A DNA stretch of 64,000 bases from Acidobacteriota bacterium (lineage in GTDB: Bacteria; Acidobacteriota; Terriglobia; Terriglobales; Acidobacteriaceae), in contig JAJYUB010000016.1 in NCBI GenBank assembly GCA_021792795.1, forward strand, positions 1 through 64,000, in the 5' to 3' direction. Shown one piece after another: positions 42,405-51,947 of this stretch. Every line of letters starts with the position of its first letter. Within the stretch, counting starts at the first letter, position 1. The notes under the pieces were generated by a model. It made no database searches and was not told the origin of the DNA. It saw nothing but the letters and a program-made list of their open reading frames with translations. The translations under genes were made by a program, and so were the position numbers.

Positions 42405-43265
42405 ATGCGATTGATACGATTTGGCCCCCCTGGAAACGAAAAGCCTGGCGTGATCGACGACACTGGAACCCGTCGCGATCTCTCCGCCCACTTCAACGAC
42501 TGGGACATGGCTTTCTTCGGTTCCTCAAACATGCCACGCCTGGCTGAAATCCTCAAGCGGGAGACTACCGCCATGCCCGCCGTGCCCGAGACCGAGCGTT
42601 GGGCTGCTCCCATCGCGCGTCCGCCTAAAGTCATCTGCATTGGGCTGAATTATTCCGATCACGCCGCGGAATCGGGTATGCCAATTCCCGCCGAGCCCAT
42701 CGTCTTTATGAAGGCTTCCAACACCGTCGTCGGCCCCTTTGACGATCTGCGAATTCCTCGCGGCGGCGACAAGACCGACTGGGAAGTCGAGCTGGGCGTT
42801 GTGATCGGCAAGGAGGCCCGGTATCTGGCGTCGCCCGCGGACGCATCCGCCCACATCGCAGGATATTGCCTGACGCACGACGTGTCGGAGCGTGCCTTTC
42901 AACTGGAACGCGGCGGCCAGTGGACCAAAGGGAAGAGTTGCGACACCTTCAACCCGCTCGGCCCGTGGCTCTCCACGCCCGACGAGGTTCCCAATCCCGA
43001 CGCCCTCAAGATGAAACTCTGGGTCAACGGCGAGCTGCGCCAGAATGGCTCGACTGAGAAGATGATCTTCAATCCAGCCTTCCTGGTGCATTACTTGTCC
43101 CAATTCATGACGCTCGAACCGGGCGATCTCATTTCAACGGGCACGCCTCCCGGTGTCGGCCTCGGCATGAAGCCGCCAAAGTTCCTCCAGGCCGGCGACG
43201 TTGTCGAGCTGGAGATTGACCGCCTTGGCCGGCAGAAGCAGCGTTGTGTTCCCGCGGTATTTTGA
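42405..43265 (+). CDS. Fumarylacetoacetate hydrolase-family protein
   Basis: 286 residues. The FAH fold is shown by VICIGLNYSDHAAESG, by the metal-ligand segment WEVELGVVIGKEARYL, by HDVSERAFQLERGGQWTKGK and by GDLISTGTPPGVGLGMKPP. The family hydrolyses or decarboxylates acyl-pyruvate-like compounds. Next to lactonase, dehydrogenase and dehydratase genes, the best guess is a 2,4-diketo-3-deoxy sugar-acid hydrolase; that is inference. The ATG at 42405 follows GGAGA. Confidence 0.85.
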   Translation: MRLIRFGPPGNEKPGVIDDTGTRRDLSAHFNDWDMAFFGSSNMPRLAEILKRETTAMPAVPETERWAAPIARPPKVICIGLNYSDHAAESGMPIPAEPIVFMKASNTVVGPFDDLRIPRGGDKTDWEVELGVVIGKEARYLASPADASAHIAGYCLTHDVSERAFQLERGGQWTKGKSCDTFNPLGPWLSTPDEVPNPDALKMKLWVNGELRQNGSTEKMIFNPAFLVHYLSQFMTLEPGDLISTGTPPGVGLGMKPPKFLQAGDVVELEIDRLGRQKQRCVPAVF

Positions 43266-43359
43266 AATCGCTCCGTTTTGTCGTCGTAGGTGGACCTGAA
43301 AACCCGCTGCGGCAATGTTCCAATGGCCCCTGAAGAATGAAATCCAGGATGGTGTCGCA

Positions 43360-44409
43360 ATGAAAATGAGTTTTCGTTGGTACGGGAAATCCGATCCTGT
43401 CAGGCTGGAATACATCCGGCAAATCCCAGGCATGCACGGCATCGTGGCCGCCATCTACGACGTGCCGTTAGGCGAAGTCTGGCCGGTCGAGAAAATTCTC
43501 GACCTCAAGAATTCCATCACCGCCCACGGCTTCGCGTTTGAGGTCGTCGAAAGCGTCCCCATTCACGAGGACATCAAGCTCGGCAAGCCCAGCCGCGATC
43601 GTTGGATCCGGAATTACTGCGAAATCCTCCAGCGCCTCGCCGCCGCCGGCGTCAAGGTGGTCTGCTACAATTTCATGCCGGTCTTCGACTGGATGCGCAC
43701 CACCCTCGACCGCAAGCTCCCCGACGGTTCCACCAGCACTGCCTTCGATGTCGATGTGGCGTTCAACGTCGATCTCGGCAAAGGCGTGACGCTGCCCGGT
43801 TGGGACACAGCCTACACCCCGGAACAATTTCGCGCGTTGATGGCTGCCTATACTTCCGTGGGTGAAAAAGAACTCTGGCAGAACCTCGAATATTTTCTGC
43901 AGCGCGTTATTCCGGTCGCCGCATCTGCCGGCATCAAGATGGCGCTGCATCCGGACGATCCGCCTCGTCCGATTTTCGGCCTGCCGCGAATCGTCAAAAA
44001 TCGCAACGACCTGCGCCGAATGTTAGATGCCGTCGATGCCCCGGCCAACGGCCTGACGCTCTGCTCAGGTGCCCTCGGCGCGGATGTCCGCAACGACATC
44101 GTCGCCATGGTCAAGGAGTTTGGCGCAGAAAAACGCATTCACTTCGCCCACCTTCGCAACATCAAAGTGGATGAGCGCGGCAACTTCCAGGAAACCGCGC
44201 ACTACTCCTCCGCCGGCTCGCTCGACATGGCGGCCATCGTTCGCGCCTACGCCGAAACTGGCTTCGACGGCTACGCCCGGCCCGACCACGGCCGCATGAT
44301 CTGGGGAGAAAAAGGCAACGCCAGCTATGGTCTTTACGATCGCGCCCTCGGCGCCGTCTACCTGAACGGCCTCTGGGAAGCCAGCACGAAAATCCTCAAC
44401 AAGCGATAG
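43360..44409 (+). CDS. uxuA: Mannonate dehydratase
   Basis: 349 residues matching UxuA: start [20 protein letters not shown], the [14 protein letters not shown] segment, [30 protein letters not shown] and [11 protein letters not shown] with the metal-binding His and Asp residues. UxuA converts D-mannonate to 2-keto-3-deoxygluconate. It is the last gene of the plus-strand sugar-acid cluster. An upstream ATG at 43315 would add 15 residues; 43360 fits the family better and has AGGA upstream. Confidence 0.92.
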   Translation: MKMSFRWYGKSDPVRLEYIRQIPGMHGIVAAIYDVPLGEVWPVEKILDLKNSITAHGFAFEVVESVPIHEDIKLGKPSRDRWIRNYCEILQRLAAAGVKVVCYNFMPVFDWMRTTLDRKLPDGSTSTAFDVDVAFNVDLGKGVTLPGWDTAYTPEQFRALMAAYTSVGEKELWQNLEYFLQRVIPVAASAGIKMALHPDDPPRPIFGLPRIVKNRNDLRRMLDAVDAPANGLTLCSGALGADVRNDIVAMVKEFGAEKRIHFAHLRNIKVDERGNFQETAHYSSAGSLDMAAIVRAYAETGFDGYARPDHGRMIWGEKGNASYGLYDRALGAVYLNGLWEASTKILNKR

Positions 44410-44463
44410 TTTGACGGTGGCCCATTCAAGCCCGTTTTTGGCTTGAGTGGGAATGAAGATAGT

Positions 44464-44520
44464 GTCATCCCGACCGTAGGTCGTCCGTCCCGGCGGACGG
44501 ACGTAGCGGAGGGACATGCG
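44464..44520. repeat. REP-like intergenic repeat, copy 1
   Basis: GTCATCCCGACCG (44464-44476) is followed by a perfect palindrome GTCCGTCC-CGGC-GGACGGAC (44483-44502) and AGCGGAGGGACATGCG. A related block occurs at 53499-53580. The units sit between convergent or adjacent gene ends, as REP-type elements do. Confidence 0.55.
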
Positions 44521-44551
44521 TTTTTCTCCGCATAGCGACAATCTCAAGAAT

Positions 44552-46033
44552 CTAACCCTGACCCGACCCAACACGGGTGCCACGCTGAAACGGCCATTCT
44601 CGTTCAATGAAGGCCCGCACTCCGTAAATCGTCAATCCCGTCAGCAAAAGTCCCGTTGCAAATTCAATTTCCTTTGAAAGATCCTTGCCGTGGACCAGCA
44701 CAAACAAAAATCCGGCAATGGCCAGCAGGGCCGGCATGGGATACCACGGCATCTTGAATGGATTTGGCTGGCCACCCAGATGGCTGCGAAATGCGACCAG
44801 CCCCACCGCCTGCAATAAGAATTGAAATACGATGCGGGTGATGATCAGCGCCGCAATCAGGTCGGGCAGACGAAACAGGCAAAAGAAAACGGAAACCGCT
44901 CCCAACACCAGCAACGACACAGTAGGGAAGTGTTTCGTCTGGTGCAGCGTGGCGAAGCTCGTAAAGTAATTCTTGTCCACAGCGGCGGCATACGGCACGC
45001 GAGAGTATCCCAGCAGCACCGCAAACACCGACGCGAACGCGGTCCATACAATCAAAACCGCCATGGCCTTGCCCGCCCACGGTCCATACAGGCGCTGCAT
45101 CACCACCGCAATCACGGAGCTGCGCGTCGAGATCGCTCCCGGCGCCAGAAACTCATGCACCGGGATCACCCGCAGCACGCTTATATTCAAAAACACATAC
45201 AGGCTGGCAACAATCACGATCGACCAGAAAATCGCGCGTGGAATGATGCGCCGTGGGTCCTTCACTTCTCCCGCGAGAAAGCAAATGTTGTAGTAGCCAC
45301 CGTAGTTGTAAATGGCGATCAGCAGTCCCGCGCTGAACCCGCCGACGCCGTGCTCCGCGGAAAATGCGCTTGCGTGTCCTGCCGTTCCCCCCATGTGCGC
45401 CAACCCGGAAACAATCACCCACACAATCGCCAGCAGCACCCCAATCGACAGCACCCGCGAAATTCGCCCCACCGCTTGAATGCCGTTATAAATCAGCCAG
45501 GTCGCCAGGCCGCACGCCAGCATCGCGACAATCGATCCCAGCGTCACCGTCAGGCGCACATGGAACCATCCGCCGGGCCCAACCTCATACGTAAACCAGG
45601 AAAGATTCAGCCTCGGCCACAAATAGGCCGCGTATTGCGAAAGACCCACCGCTCCTGAAGCCGTCGACAGCGGCGCGCTGAACGTCAGTTGCCAGATATA
45701 CAAAAATGAAAGCAGCCGCCCCCACCGCTCGACCCCGTACAGCCGATTCAAATACAGATAACTCCCGCCCGACTCCGGAAAACGTGTTCCCAGTTCAGCC
45801 CATACCATGCCGTCGCACAGCGCCAGTACGGCCCCAAAAATCCATCCCAGGAGGGCGCGGTTTCCCAGCGCCGCCACCATCAGCGGCAGCGTGATGAACG
45901 GCCCCACGCCAATCATGTTCAGCACGTTCAGATTGATCGCGGTCGTCAGTCCAATGCCGCGGACCAGCGACGGGGGCCCCGTCGTCCCGCCTGCAACCGC
46001 CGCCGAGTTCGATGAAGATTCCGTAGCCATCAT
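44552..46033 (-). CDS. APC-family amino-acid/polyamine permease
   Basis: About 493 residues with twelve predicted helices. The first helix has the broken-helix motif typical of APC carriers (NLNVLNMIGVGPFITLP), followed by GWIFGAVLALCDGMVWAELGTRFPESGGSYLYL, the classical start of these transporters. The substrate is not evident. The frame is open to 46141; the pair of ATGs at 46033 and 46030 gives the natural start but has no strong ribosome-binding site. It is convergent with the uxuA cluster and divergent from the PIG-L gene. Confidence 0.82.
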   Translation of the reverse strand: MMATESSSNSAAVAGGTTGPPSLVRGIGLTTAINLNVLNMIGVGPFITLPLMVAALGNRALLGWIFGAVLALCDGMVWAELGTRFPESGGSYLYLNRLYGVERWGRLLSFLYIWQLTFSAPLSTASGAVGLSQYAAYLWPRLNLSWFTYEVGPGGWFHVRLTVTLGSIVAMLACGLATWLIYNGIQAVGRISRVLSIGVLLAIVWVIVSGLAHMGGTAGHASAFSAEHGVGGFSAGLLIAIYNYGGYYNICFLAGEVKDPRRIIPRAIFWSIVIVASLYVFLNISVLRVIPVHEFLAPGAISTRSSVIAVVMQRLYGPWAGKAMAVLIVWTAFASVFAVLLGYSRVPYAAAVDKNYFTSFATLHQTKHFPTVSLLVLGAVSVFFCLFRLPDLIAALIITRIVFQFLLQAVGLVAFRSHLGGQPNPFKMPWYPMPALLAIAGFLFVLVHGKDLSKEIEFATGLLLTGLTIYGVRAFIEREWPFQRGTRVGSGQG

Positions 46034-46200
46034 TAGGTGTTCTGTGGGAGAAACTGGCCCGCGTCTGAGATTATGGAGTGTACGAAAAAGATGATGATCG
46101 CAGCCAATTCTCGAACCGTTTCGCGCCCTGCGAGTGTCCAATCGTCATTGCACGTTGTTTCAGAAATGCCATTCCCTGGTCGTCCGCAAAGGTCATACGA

Positions 46201-49032
46201 ATGAATCGACGTTCAGCCAAGCAATCCATCGGCATCGCACTGGTTGCATGTGCCGCATGGATCACGATACCAGCTTTCGGCCAAACATCCGCCAAAGTCG
46301 GACCGGATCCGAATGCTCGCGCCATCCAACTCAATCGCGGCGCGGCGGCCCTCTGGCGGACGCTCCGCGAACTGCATACGCGCGCCAGCCTCATCATGTT
46401 CACCGCCCATCCGGACGATGAAGACGGCGGCGTGCTCACCTATGTAAGTCGCGAGGTTGGCGCCGACACATCTTTGTTCACGCTGAATCGCGGCGAGGGC
46501 GGCCAGAATGTGATGTCGTCGGATTTCTGGGACCAGTTGGGCATCGTGCGCACGGAAGAACTGCTGGCCGCCGATCGCTACTACGGCGTCCATCAATATT
46601 GGTCGCGCGCCGCCGACTTTGGTTTTACCAAAACCAAAGAGGAGGCCATGCAGAAGTGGGGCTATGACCGCGTCCTTTACGATTCCGTTCGCGTCGTCCG
46701 TCTGACTCGTCCGCTGGTGGTTACGTCCGTCTTTTCCGGCAATGTTTCCGACGGCCACGGCCAGCACCAGGTCTCCGGCCAAATGGCGCAGGAGGTCTAC
46801 AACGCCGCCGCCGATCCAAAAATGTTTCCCGATCAAATTCGCGCCGGCCTTCGTCCCTGGGCCCCGCTCAAGATGTATGTGCGCACGCCCTTCGCCACCA
46901 TCTCTTCCCAGGGCGTGTTCGACTATGCCACCGGCCACTGGGCCCCGGCGCGCTTTCATAACTACATCGACAACACCTGGATTGAAGGCAAGCCCTCGCC
47001 CACGCTGGCGATTCCAGTCGGCCAATACGATCCGGCCCTAGGGCTTTCCTATTTGCAAATCGCGCGGGAAGGATGGGGCCAGCAAAAATCGCAGAACGGC
47101 GGCTACGGCATCCCCGCTCCCGGCCCCGATTCGTCGCCCTATCGTCTCTACGCGTCGCGCGTCCCAGCCACGCCCAAAGAAACCGGCTTCTTCGATGGAA
47201 TCGATGTTTCGCTCGCCGGTATTGCGGACTACGCTCCCGCGGACCAGGCTGGATGGATTCGCGCCAAGCTGACTTCCATCAATGCGCTTGTGGAGCAGGC
47301 CATCCAGAATTTCTCCATCGACGCGCCCGAAAAAATCGCGCCGCTACTGGCCAGCGGACTTCTCCAGACCCAAGCGCTCATCGATGCAGTCCAACATAAA
47401 CCTCTGCCGGAAGACGCTCGCTATAACATGCTGCATGAGCTCCGCGTGAAGAGAGTGCAATTCAACACCGCTCTCACCCAGGCGCTTGGTCTTAGCATGG
47501 AAGCGGTAGTTTCAAACGGCGGCGGCGCGGGACGTGGGCGTTTCGGCCGAGGGGGCTCGAACACTTTCCAGTCGGCCATTCCAGGCCAATCGTTTCAAGT
47601 CCGCGTGCATCTTGACGATCAGGGGACCGATCCAGTCGCCATGAAAGATGTCCACCTCTTCACCACGCCAGATAAAGACTGGAAGCTTTCCGCTCTCGGC
47701 GCCGCGCCAACTTCTTTAAGTGCGGGCGATGCCGAGGATGTTGGCTTCTCCGTCACCGTACCCGCCGACGCGACCATTACCAGACCGTACTTCACGCGCC
47801 CCAACCTGGAGCAGCCCTACTACGACGTATCGAATCCTGCGTATCTCAACCGCTCGTGGATGCCCTATCCTCTCGCCGCCCGCGCTACTTTTACCTATCG
47901 AGGAGCGGAAATTGTCCTCGATAGGGTCGTCCAGACCGTGCAAGCGGTACACGGTTCCGGTCCCGTCTTGGACCCCATGCTGGTGGCGCCGGCAATTTCG
48001 GTGTGGGTGTCGCCCAAGGCCGGCATCGTTCCGCTTACCAGTAAGTCATTCACAATTCGCGCGCAGGTTCGTAGCAATGTGGAGGGTCTCGCGGCCGGCA
48101 GCGTTGCTCTGAATCTACCCAAGGGCTGGACATCGAATCCTGCGACGGCGGAATTTACCACTCAGCAAAATAGCGGAGAACAGAACATAGAATTCGAAGT
48201 GGTCCCGAAGAAGGTCGAAGCCAAGCCATATCGCATCGCGGTCACTGCCACCTATCAAGGACACGCCTATAGCTCCGGTTCAACTGCTGTCGGCTACACA
48301 GGTCTTCGTTCCTACCCCTATTATCGCGACGCGACCTACCAAACTACAGGGGTCGATATCCATCTACCCTTCGGCCTGACTGTGGGCTATGTGGCTGGAA
48401 CCGGGGACAGTCTTGCCGCTTCGCTTCAGGACCTAGGCATTCAAACTACATTTCTGTCCGCCCAGGACATAGCGACCGGCAATCTTGATAGTTTTCGCGC
48501 CATTGTTCTCGGCGTGCGCGCTTATGCTGTGCGTCCGGAGTTGAAGACCTTCAACGCGCGACTACTCCAATATGTAAAGAATGGCGGCACGCTCATCGTC
48601 CAATACAATCTCACGGAGTTAGGCGATACCTCCGGCCCTTATCCATTCCAGCTCGGCGGCAACCCGGAAAAAGTCATTGACGAAAACTCGCAAGTATCGT
48701 TTCTCGATCCCAGCTACCCCGCGCTGACATGGCCCAATCGAATTACTACGCATGATTTTGACGGCTGGGTGGAAGAACGCGGCCACGGTTTCATGCGCAC
48801 CTGGGATCCACGCTATACTGCGCCCACCGAGACCCACGATCCAAACCAGGCCCCGCAAAAAGGCGGCCTTCTCATCGCTCCCTATGGAAAGGGTTTCTAT
48901 GTCTACGATGCCTACGCTTTCTATCGCCAACTACCCGAAGGCGTCCCCGGGGCCTATCGCATGTTCGTCAACTTACTAAGTCTGTCCAGTAATTCAGGAA
49001 TGCAGAAACTGGCCGCTGCCGGGACAAACTAG
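46201..49032 (+). CDS. Large exported PIG-L (LmbE-like) deacetylase-family protein
   Basis: 943 residues with a signal peptide (SIGIALVACAAWITIPAFGQ). The PIG-L domain starts near residue 60 with the zinc motif FTAHPDDEDGG (H70, D72, D73). After about residue 300 come long beta-rich regions, including a QSFQVRVHLDDQGTDPVAMK domain and a C-terminal GATase1-like segment (FRAIVLGVRAYAVRPELKTF, GGTLIVQYN). This layout is common in acidobacterial exported PIG-L proteins. A GlcNAc-type de-N-acetylase role is expected, but the substrate is unknown. Confidence 0.8.
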   Translation: MNRRSAKQSIGIALVACAAWITIPAFGQTSAKVGPDPNARAIQLNRGAAALWRTLRELHTRASLIMFTAHPDDEDGGVLTYVSREVGADTSLFTLNRGEGGQNVMSSDFWDQLGIVRTEELLAADRYYGVHQYWSRAADFGFTKTKEEAMQKWGYDRVLYDSVRVVRLTRPLVVTSVFSGNVSDGHGQHQVSGQMAQEVYNAAADPKMFPDQIRAGLRPWAPLKMYVRTPFATISSQGVFDYATGHWAPARFHNYIDNTWIEGKPSPTLAIPVGQYDPALGLSYLQIAREGWGQQKSQNGGYGIPAPGPDSSPYRLYASRVPATPKETGFFDGIDVSLAGIADYAPADQAGWIRAKLTSINALVEQAIQNFSIDAPEKIAPLLASGLLQTQALIDAVQHKPLPEDARYNMLHELRVKRVQFNTALTQALGLSMEAVVSNGGGAGRGRFGRGGSNTFQSAIPGQSFQVRVHLDDQGTDPVAMKDVHLFTTPDKDWKLSALGAAPTSLSAGDAEDVGFSVTVPADATITRPYFTRPNLEQPYYDVSNPAYLNRSWMPYPLAARATFTYRGAEIVLDRVVQTVQAVHGSGPVLDPMLVAPAISVWVSPKAGIVPLTSKSFTIRAQVRSNVEGLAAGSVALNLPKGWTSNPATAEFTTQQNSGEQNIEFEVVPKKVEAKPYRIAVTATYQGHAYSSGSTAVGYTGLRSYPYYRDATYQTTGVDIHLPFGLTVGYVAGTGDSLAASLQDLGIQTTFLSAQDIATGNLDSFRAIVLGVRAYAVRPELKTFNARLLQYVKNGGTLIVQYNLTELGDTSGPYPFQLGGNPEKVIDENSQVSFLDPSYPALTWPNRITTHDFDGWVEERGHGFMRTWDPRYTAPTETHDPNQAPQKGGLLIAPYGKGFYVYDAYAFYRQLPEGVPGAYRMFVNLLSLSSNSGMQKLAAAGTN

Positions 49033-49127
49033 ATCCGATGAAGTTGTCGATCTGCTCCGCTCAGTCCACCAGCGACGGCCCATGCGACCGTGTTCTGGAA
49101 GGCCGAGTTCTGCGCGGTCGATTTGAC

Positions 49128-49542
49128 TCACTGGCAGTTCATGGTCGCGGTTCCAGACACCATAGGTACGGTTCTGGGTCCCAAGCGGAAGTGTAGGATC
49201 GCTGGGAGCGCTGGCGGTGATCGTGACCACAGGAGGAACACCGCCGCAGAGCGCGAGCCCCGTGGTGGGATTGATTCCCGCGCAGACAGACCCAACGCAA
49301 AGGGCTGGCACTGCCGTCCATCTCCCCTTCCACAGGGCTGGCAATGGAGTCACAGTGGTTGGCGGCGCGCTGAAAGTTCCCGTGGCAACAAATTGCACTG
49401 GCAGGTTGAGATCCTTGGCGGTGGCTACCGCTGGGCTGACGGAAATCGACACCAGCGTCCGGCTTGGTCCCATTCCGCATCCCAGGGTTGCAGCCAATAA
49501 GGAGAGAAGCGTTGCGGAACATCCAACGCGGATAGGATGCAT
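49128..49542 (-). pseudogene. Ig-like (BIG2-type) lipoprotein with a C-terminal frameshift
   Basis: Starts MHPIRVGCSATLLSLLAAT with lipobox LGC, then a bacterial Ig-like segment (LVSISVSPAVATAKDLNLPVQFVATGTF). The uninterrupted frame runs to 48994 and overlaps the PIG-L gene. The normal ending of this family, VPMVSGTATMNCQ and stop, is in the next frame and ends at 49128. Dropping one base near CAGAACCGTACC (about 49160-49172) restores it. Either the gene is frameshifted or the base is a sequencing error. Probably an outer-membrane or surface lipoprotein. Confidence 0.6.
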
Positions 49543-49639
49543 ACGGCGCCTCCAGAAAATAGGGCCGACTACTAACCCCAAAGTCTAGCAGATGTGCCGG
49601 TCGAGTCAATGTTGAAGGAACAGCGGAAATTAGGTGTGG

Positions 49640-49882
49640 CTACTTCAACTCGCCCGCAGTTTCATCGGCCTGCGGAAACGTCTCCGCCTTGCGGTTCCCA
49701 TCTTTCTGCTTCAGCAGGACCTGGATTTTGCCTTCCGCAGCCTCCAAATCTCCCTTGCAGGCATTCGACAATTTCACGCCTTCTTCGAACAGCCGCACCG
49801 ATTCTTCCAGCGGCAGGTCGCCCCGCTCCAGCTTGCCGACGATCGCTTCCAACTGCTTCAACGACTCTTCAAAGCTTGCCAA
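49640..49882 (-). CDS. xseB: Exodeoxyribonuclease VII small subunit
   Basis: 80 residues, with the typical XseB pattern SFEESLKQLEAIVGKLERGD and LPLEESVRLFEEGVKLSNAC, a short helical protein that assembles with XseA into the ssDNA exonuclease. It overlaps the end of the homocysteine methyltransferase gene by 14 nt on the same strand, so the two are co-transcribed. xseA is not in the window. Confidence 0.92.
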   Translation of the reverse strand: MASFEESLKQLEAIVGKLERGDLPLEESVRLFEEGVKLSNACKGDLEAAEGKIQVLLKQKDGNRKAETFPQADETAGELK

Positions 49883-51821
49883 GGTTGACTCCCTGTTCCA
49901 TTCTCGCGCCTGTCTCCAGCGCTGATGCGCGCTCCTCCGCTTCCGCTCTGCCTGCCGCGGAACGACCGGCGAGTACGCTCTCCATCACGGTCAACGCAGC
50001 TTCAAATCGACCCGACGGCGCGCTGACCTGCACGCCCTGCACCATGCCGCGCGCCGCAAGCAGCATCTCTTGCGCGATCTTCACGCCTTCCGCGCGGGCC
50101 AGCTCCGGCGTATCGGCCTGCTGCATGCGCAACAGAATTTCATCCGGCACGAAGACGCGCAAATCGTTCCGCATAAATTCCGCATTGCGCAAGCTTACCA
50201 GCGGCCAGATGCCGGCAATCACGGGCACGCGAAACTGCTCGACCCGCTTCAAAAATGCTTCCAGCAGCCGCAGGTCGAACACCGGCTGCGTGATGGCATA
50301 CTCCGCGCCTGCCTCCACCTTGTAGGCAAAGCGGCGCACTTCATTGTCCAGGTCCGGCACGCCCGGATTGGCCGCGACCCCGATCGCAAATCCGGTCGAC
50401 GCGCCAATGGAGTTGCCGCCAATGTCCAGGCCGTTGTTCAGATTGCGGACAATGTTCACCAACCCAATTGCATCCACGTCGAACACCGCCGTCGCGTCCG
50501 GATAATTGCCCAGCTTGGGCGGGTCGCCGGTGAGGCAAAGAATGTTGCGCAGTCCCAGCGAGGCCGCGCCCAGCAGGTCCGACTGAATGCTCAACACGTT
50601 GCGGTCGCGGCAGGTGTAGTGCAGCACGCTTTCGATGCCAACCTGCTGCTGCACCTGCAGGCACAGGCTCAACGCGCTCATACGGGCCGAGGCGCGCGGC
50701 GAATCCGGAACGTTGATCGCCTCCACGCCATGCTGCGCCAGCATGGTCGCGGCCTGCAACTCGCGCTGCGCGCTGATGCCCCGCGGGGGAACAATCTCCA
50801 CCAGCGCGACAAACCTGCCCGCCACCAGATCGGCTCCAAGCTTCGATCGCTGTTCCAGCGGCGGTGGCGTTACAGCATTCTGCACGGTCACGGTCGCGGC
50901 CGCCACCGGGCCGCTCTTGCGCGCGTCCAGCGCCCGCAATGCCGAACGCATGGCGCGAATGTGGCTGGGCGTCGTCCCGCAACATCCCCCCACAAACTGC
51001 ACTCCTGCCTGCGCAAATTTGCGCACAAAGCTGGCCATGTATTCCGGCGAGCAGAGATAAATGTTTCGCCCATCCACGGCGCGAGGCATTCCCGCATTCG
51101 GCATGGCCACCAGCGGCAGCGTTGTCGCCGTCCGCATCCGCTCAATCGCGCTTAGAATCGTCGCCGGTCCCGCGCTGCAATTGCAGCCCACCGCGTCCGC
51201 GCCCCACTCCGTCAATTTTTTCGCCGCCGCTTCCGGCGAGGAGCCGTCCAGCGTATTGCCCTCCTCGTCGATCGTCATCATCGCCAGGATGGGCAGCCCC
51301 GGCGCGGCTTCCCGCGCCGCCAGAACAGCCTGATGCACTTCGTTCAGCGACGTCATCGTCTCCAACACCAGCAGATCGACGCCGCCTTCCGCCAGCGCGC
51401 GAATCTGCTCGGCGAACGCCGCCCGCGCCTCTTCAAACGCAACTTTTCCCAGCGGCTCAATCTGCACCCCGATCGGCCCCACCGCGCCGGCAACATAGGC
51501 CTGCGTGGCCTGCTTGTCTCGTATCTGGTCCGCGGCCTGCCGGGCAATCTTGGCCCCGGCGACATTGATCTCGTGTACTTTGTCCTGCAGCCCGTGCCGT
51601 TGCAGCCGAAATCGATTGCCCCCAAACGTGTTGGTCTCAATGATCTCTGCTCCGGCCTGAAGATATTCCTCGTGGATCGCCCGAATCAGGTCCGGCTGCG
51701 ACAGATTCAACTCGTCGTAGCAACGATGAATAAACACGCCGCGTTCGTACAGCATGGTGCCCATGGCGCCGTCGCAAAGTACGCTTCGCGTTTGGAACAG
51801 TTCACTCAAGCTTGTTGGCAT
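49869..51821 (-). CDS. Bifunctional homocysteine S-methyltransferase / methylenetetrahydrofolate reductase
   Basis: 650 residues. Residues about 1-295 are a homocysteine methyltransferase (CDGAMGTMLYERG, zinc ligands C213, C280 and C281 in VGCNCSAGP and GGCCGTTP). Residues about 330-620 are a MetF-like reductase (VEIVPPRG, LCLTGDPPKLG, EYAITQPVFD). Together they make 5-methyl-THF and transfer methyl to homocysteine to form methionine. The fused form is known in several bacterial groups. The divergent gene starts at 51948. Confidence 0.93.
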   Translation of the reverse strand: MPTSLSELFQTRSVLCDGAMGTMLYERGVFIHRCYDELNLSQPDLIRAIHEEYLQAGAEIIETNTFGGNRFRLQRHGLQDKVHEINVAGAKIARQAADQIRDKQATQAYVAGAVGPIGVQIEPLGKVAFEEARAAFAEQIRALAEGGVDLLVLETMTSLNEVHQAVLAAREAAPGLPILAMMTIDEEGNTLDGSSPEAAAKKLTEWGADAVGCNCSAGPATILSAIERMRTATTLPLVAMPNAGMPRAVDGRNIYLCSPEYMASFVRKFAQAGVQFVGGCCGTTPSHIRAMRSALRALDARKSGPVAAATVTVQNAVTPPPLEQRSKLGADLVAGRFVALVEIVPPRGISAQRELQAATMLAQHGVEAINVPDSPRASARMSALSLCLQVQQQVGIESVLHYTCRDRNVLSIQSDLLGAASLGLRNILCLTGDPPKLGNYPDATAVFDVDAIGLVNIVRNLNNGLDIGGNSIGASTGFAIGVAANPGVPDLDNEVRRFAYKVEAGAEYAITQPVFDLRLLEAFLKRVEQFRVPVIAGIWPLVSLRNAEFMRNDLRVFVPDEILLRMQQADTPELARAEGVKIAQEMLLAARGMVQGVQVSAPSGRFEAALTVMESVLAGRSAAGRAEAEERASALETGARMEQGVNLGKL

Positions 51822-51947
51822 CGAAATTCGTCCGTCTGCTTATCCTAGTTGCTGCGGCGCGGAAGCGCCACATCGGGCCGTCTGGTATACACTAGCCTTT
51901 CAGCCAGGAACGTTGAAAGTGCCCTCGAATTGGAGCATTGAGCTTTG

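Noticed and set aside
50070-51155. 361-codon plus-strand frame opposite the methyltransferase/MTHFR gene
   Set aside because: Rich in Arg, His and Gln as expected for an antisense shadow; no domain seen.
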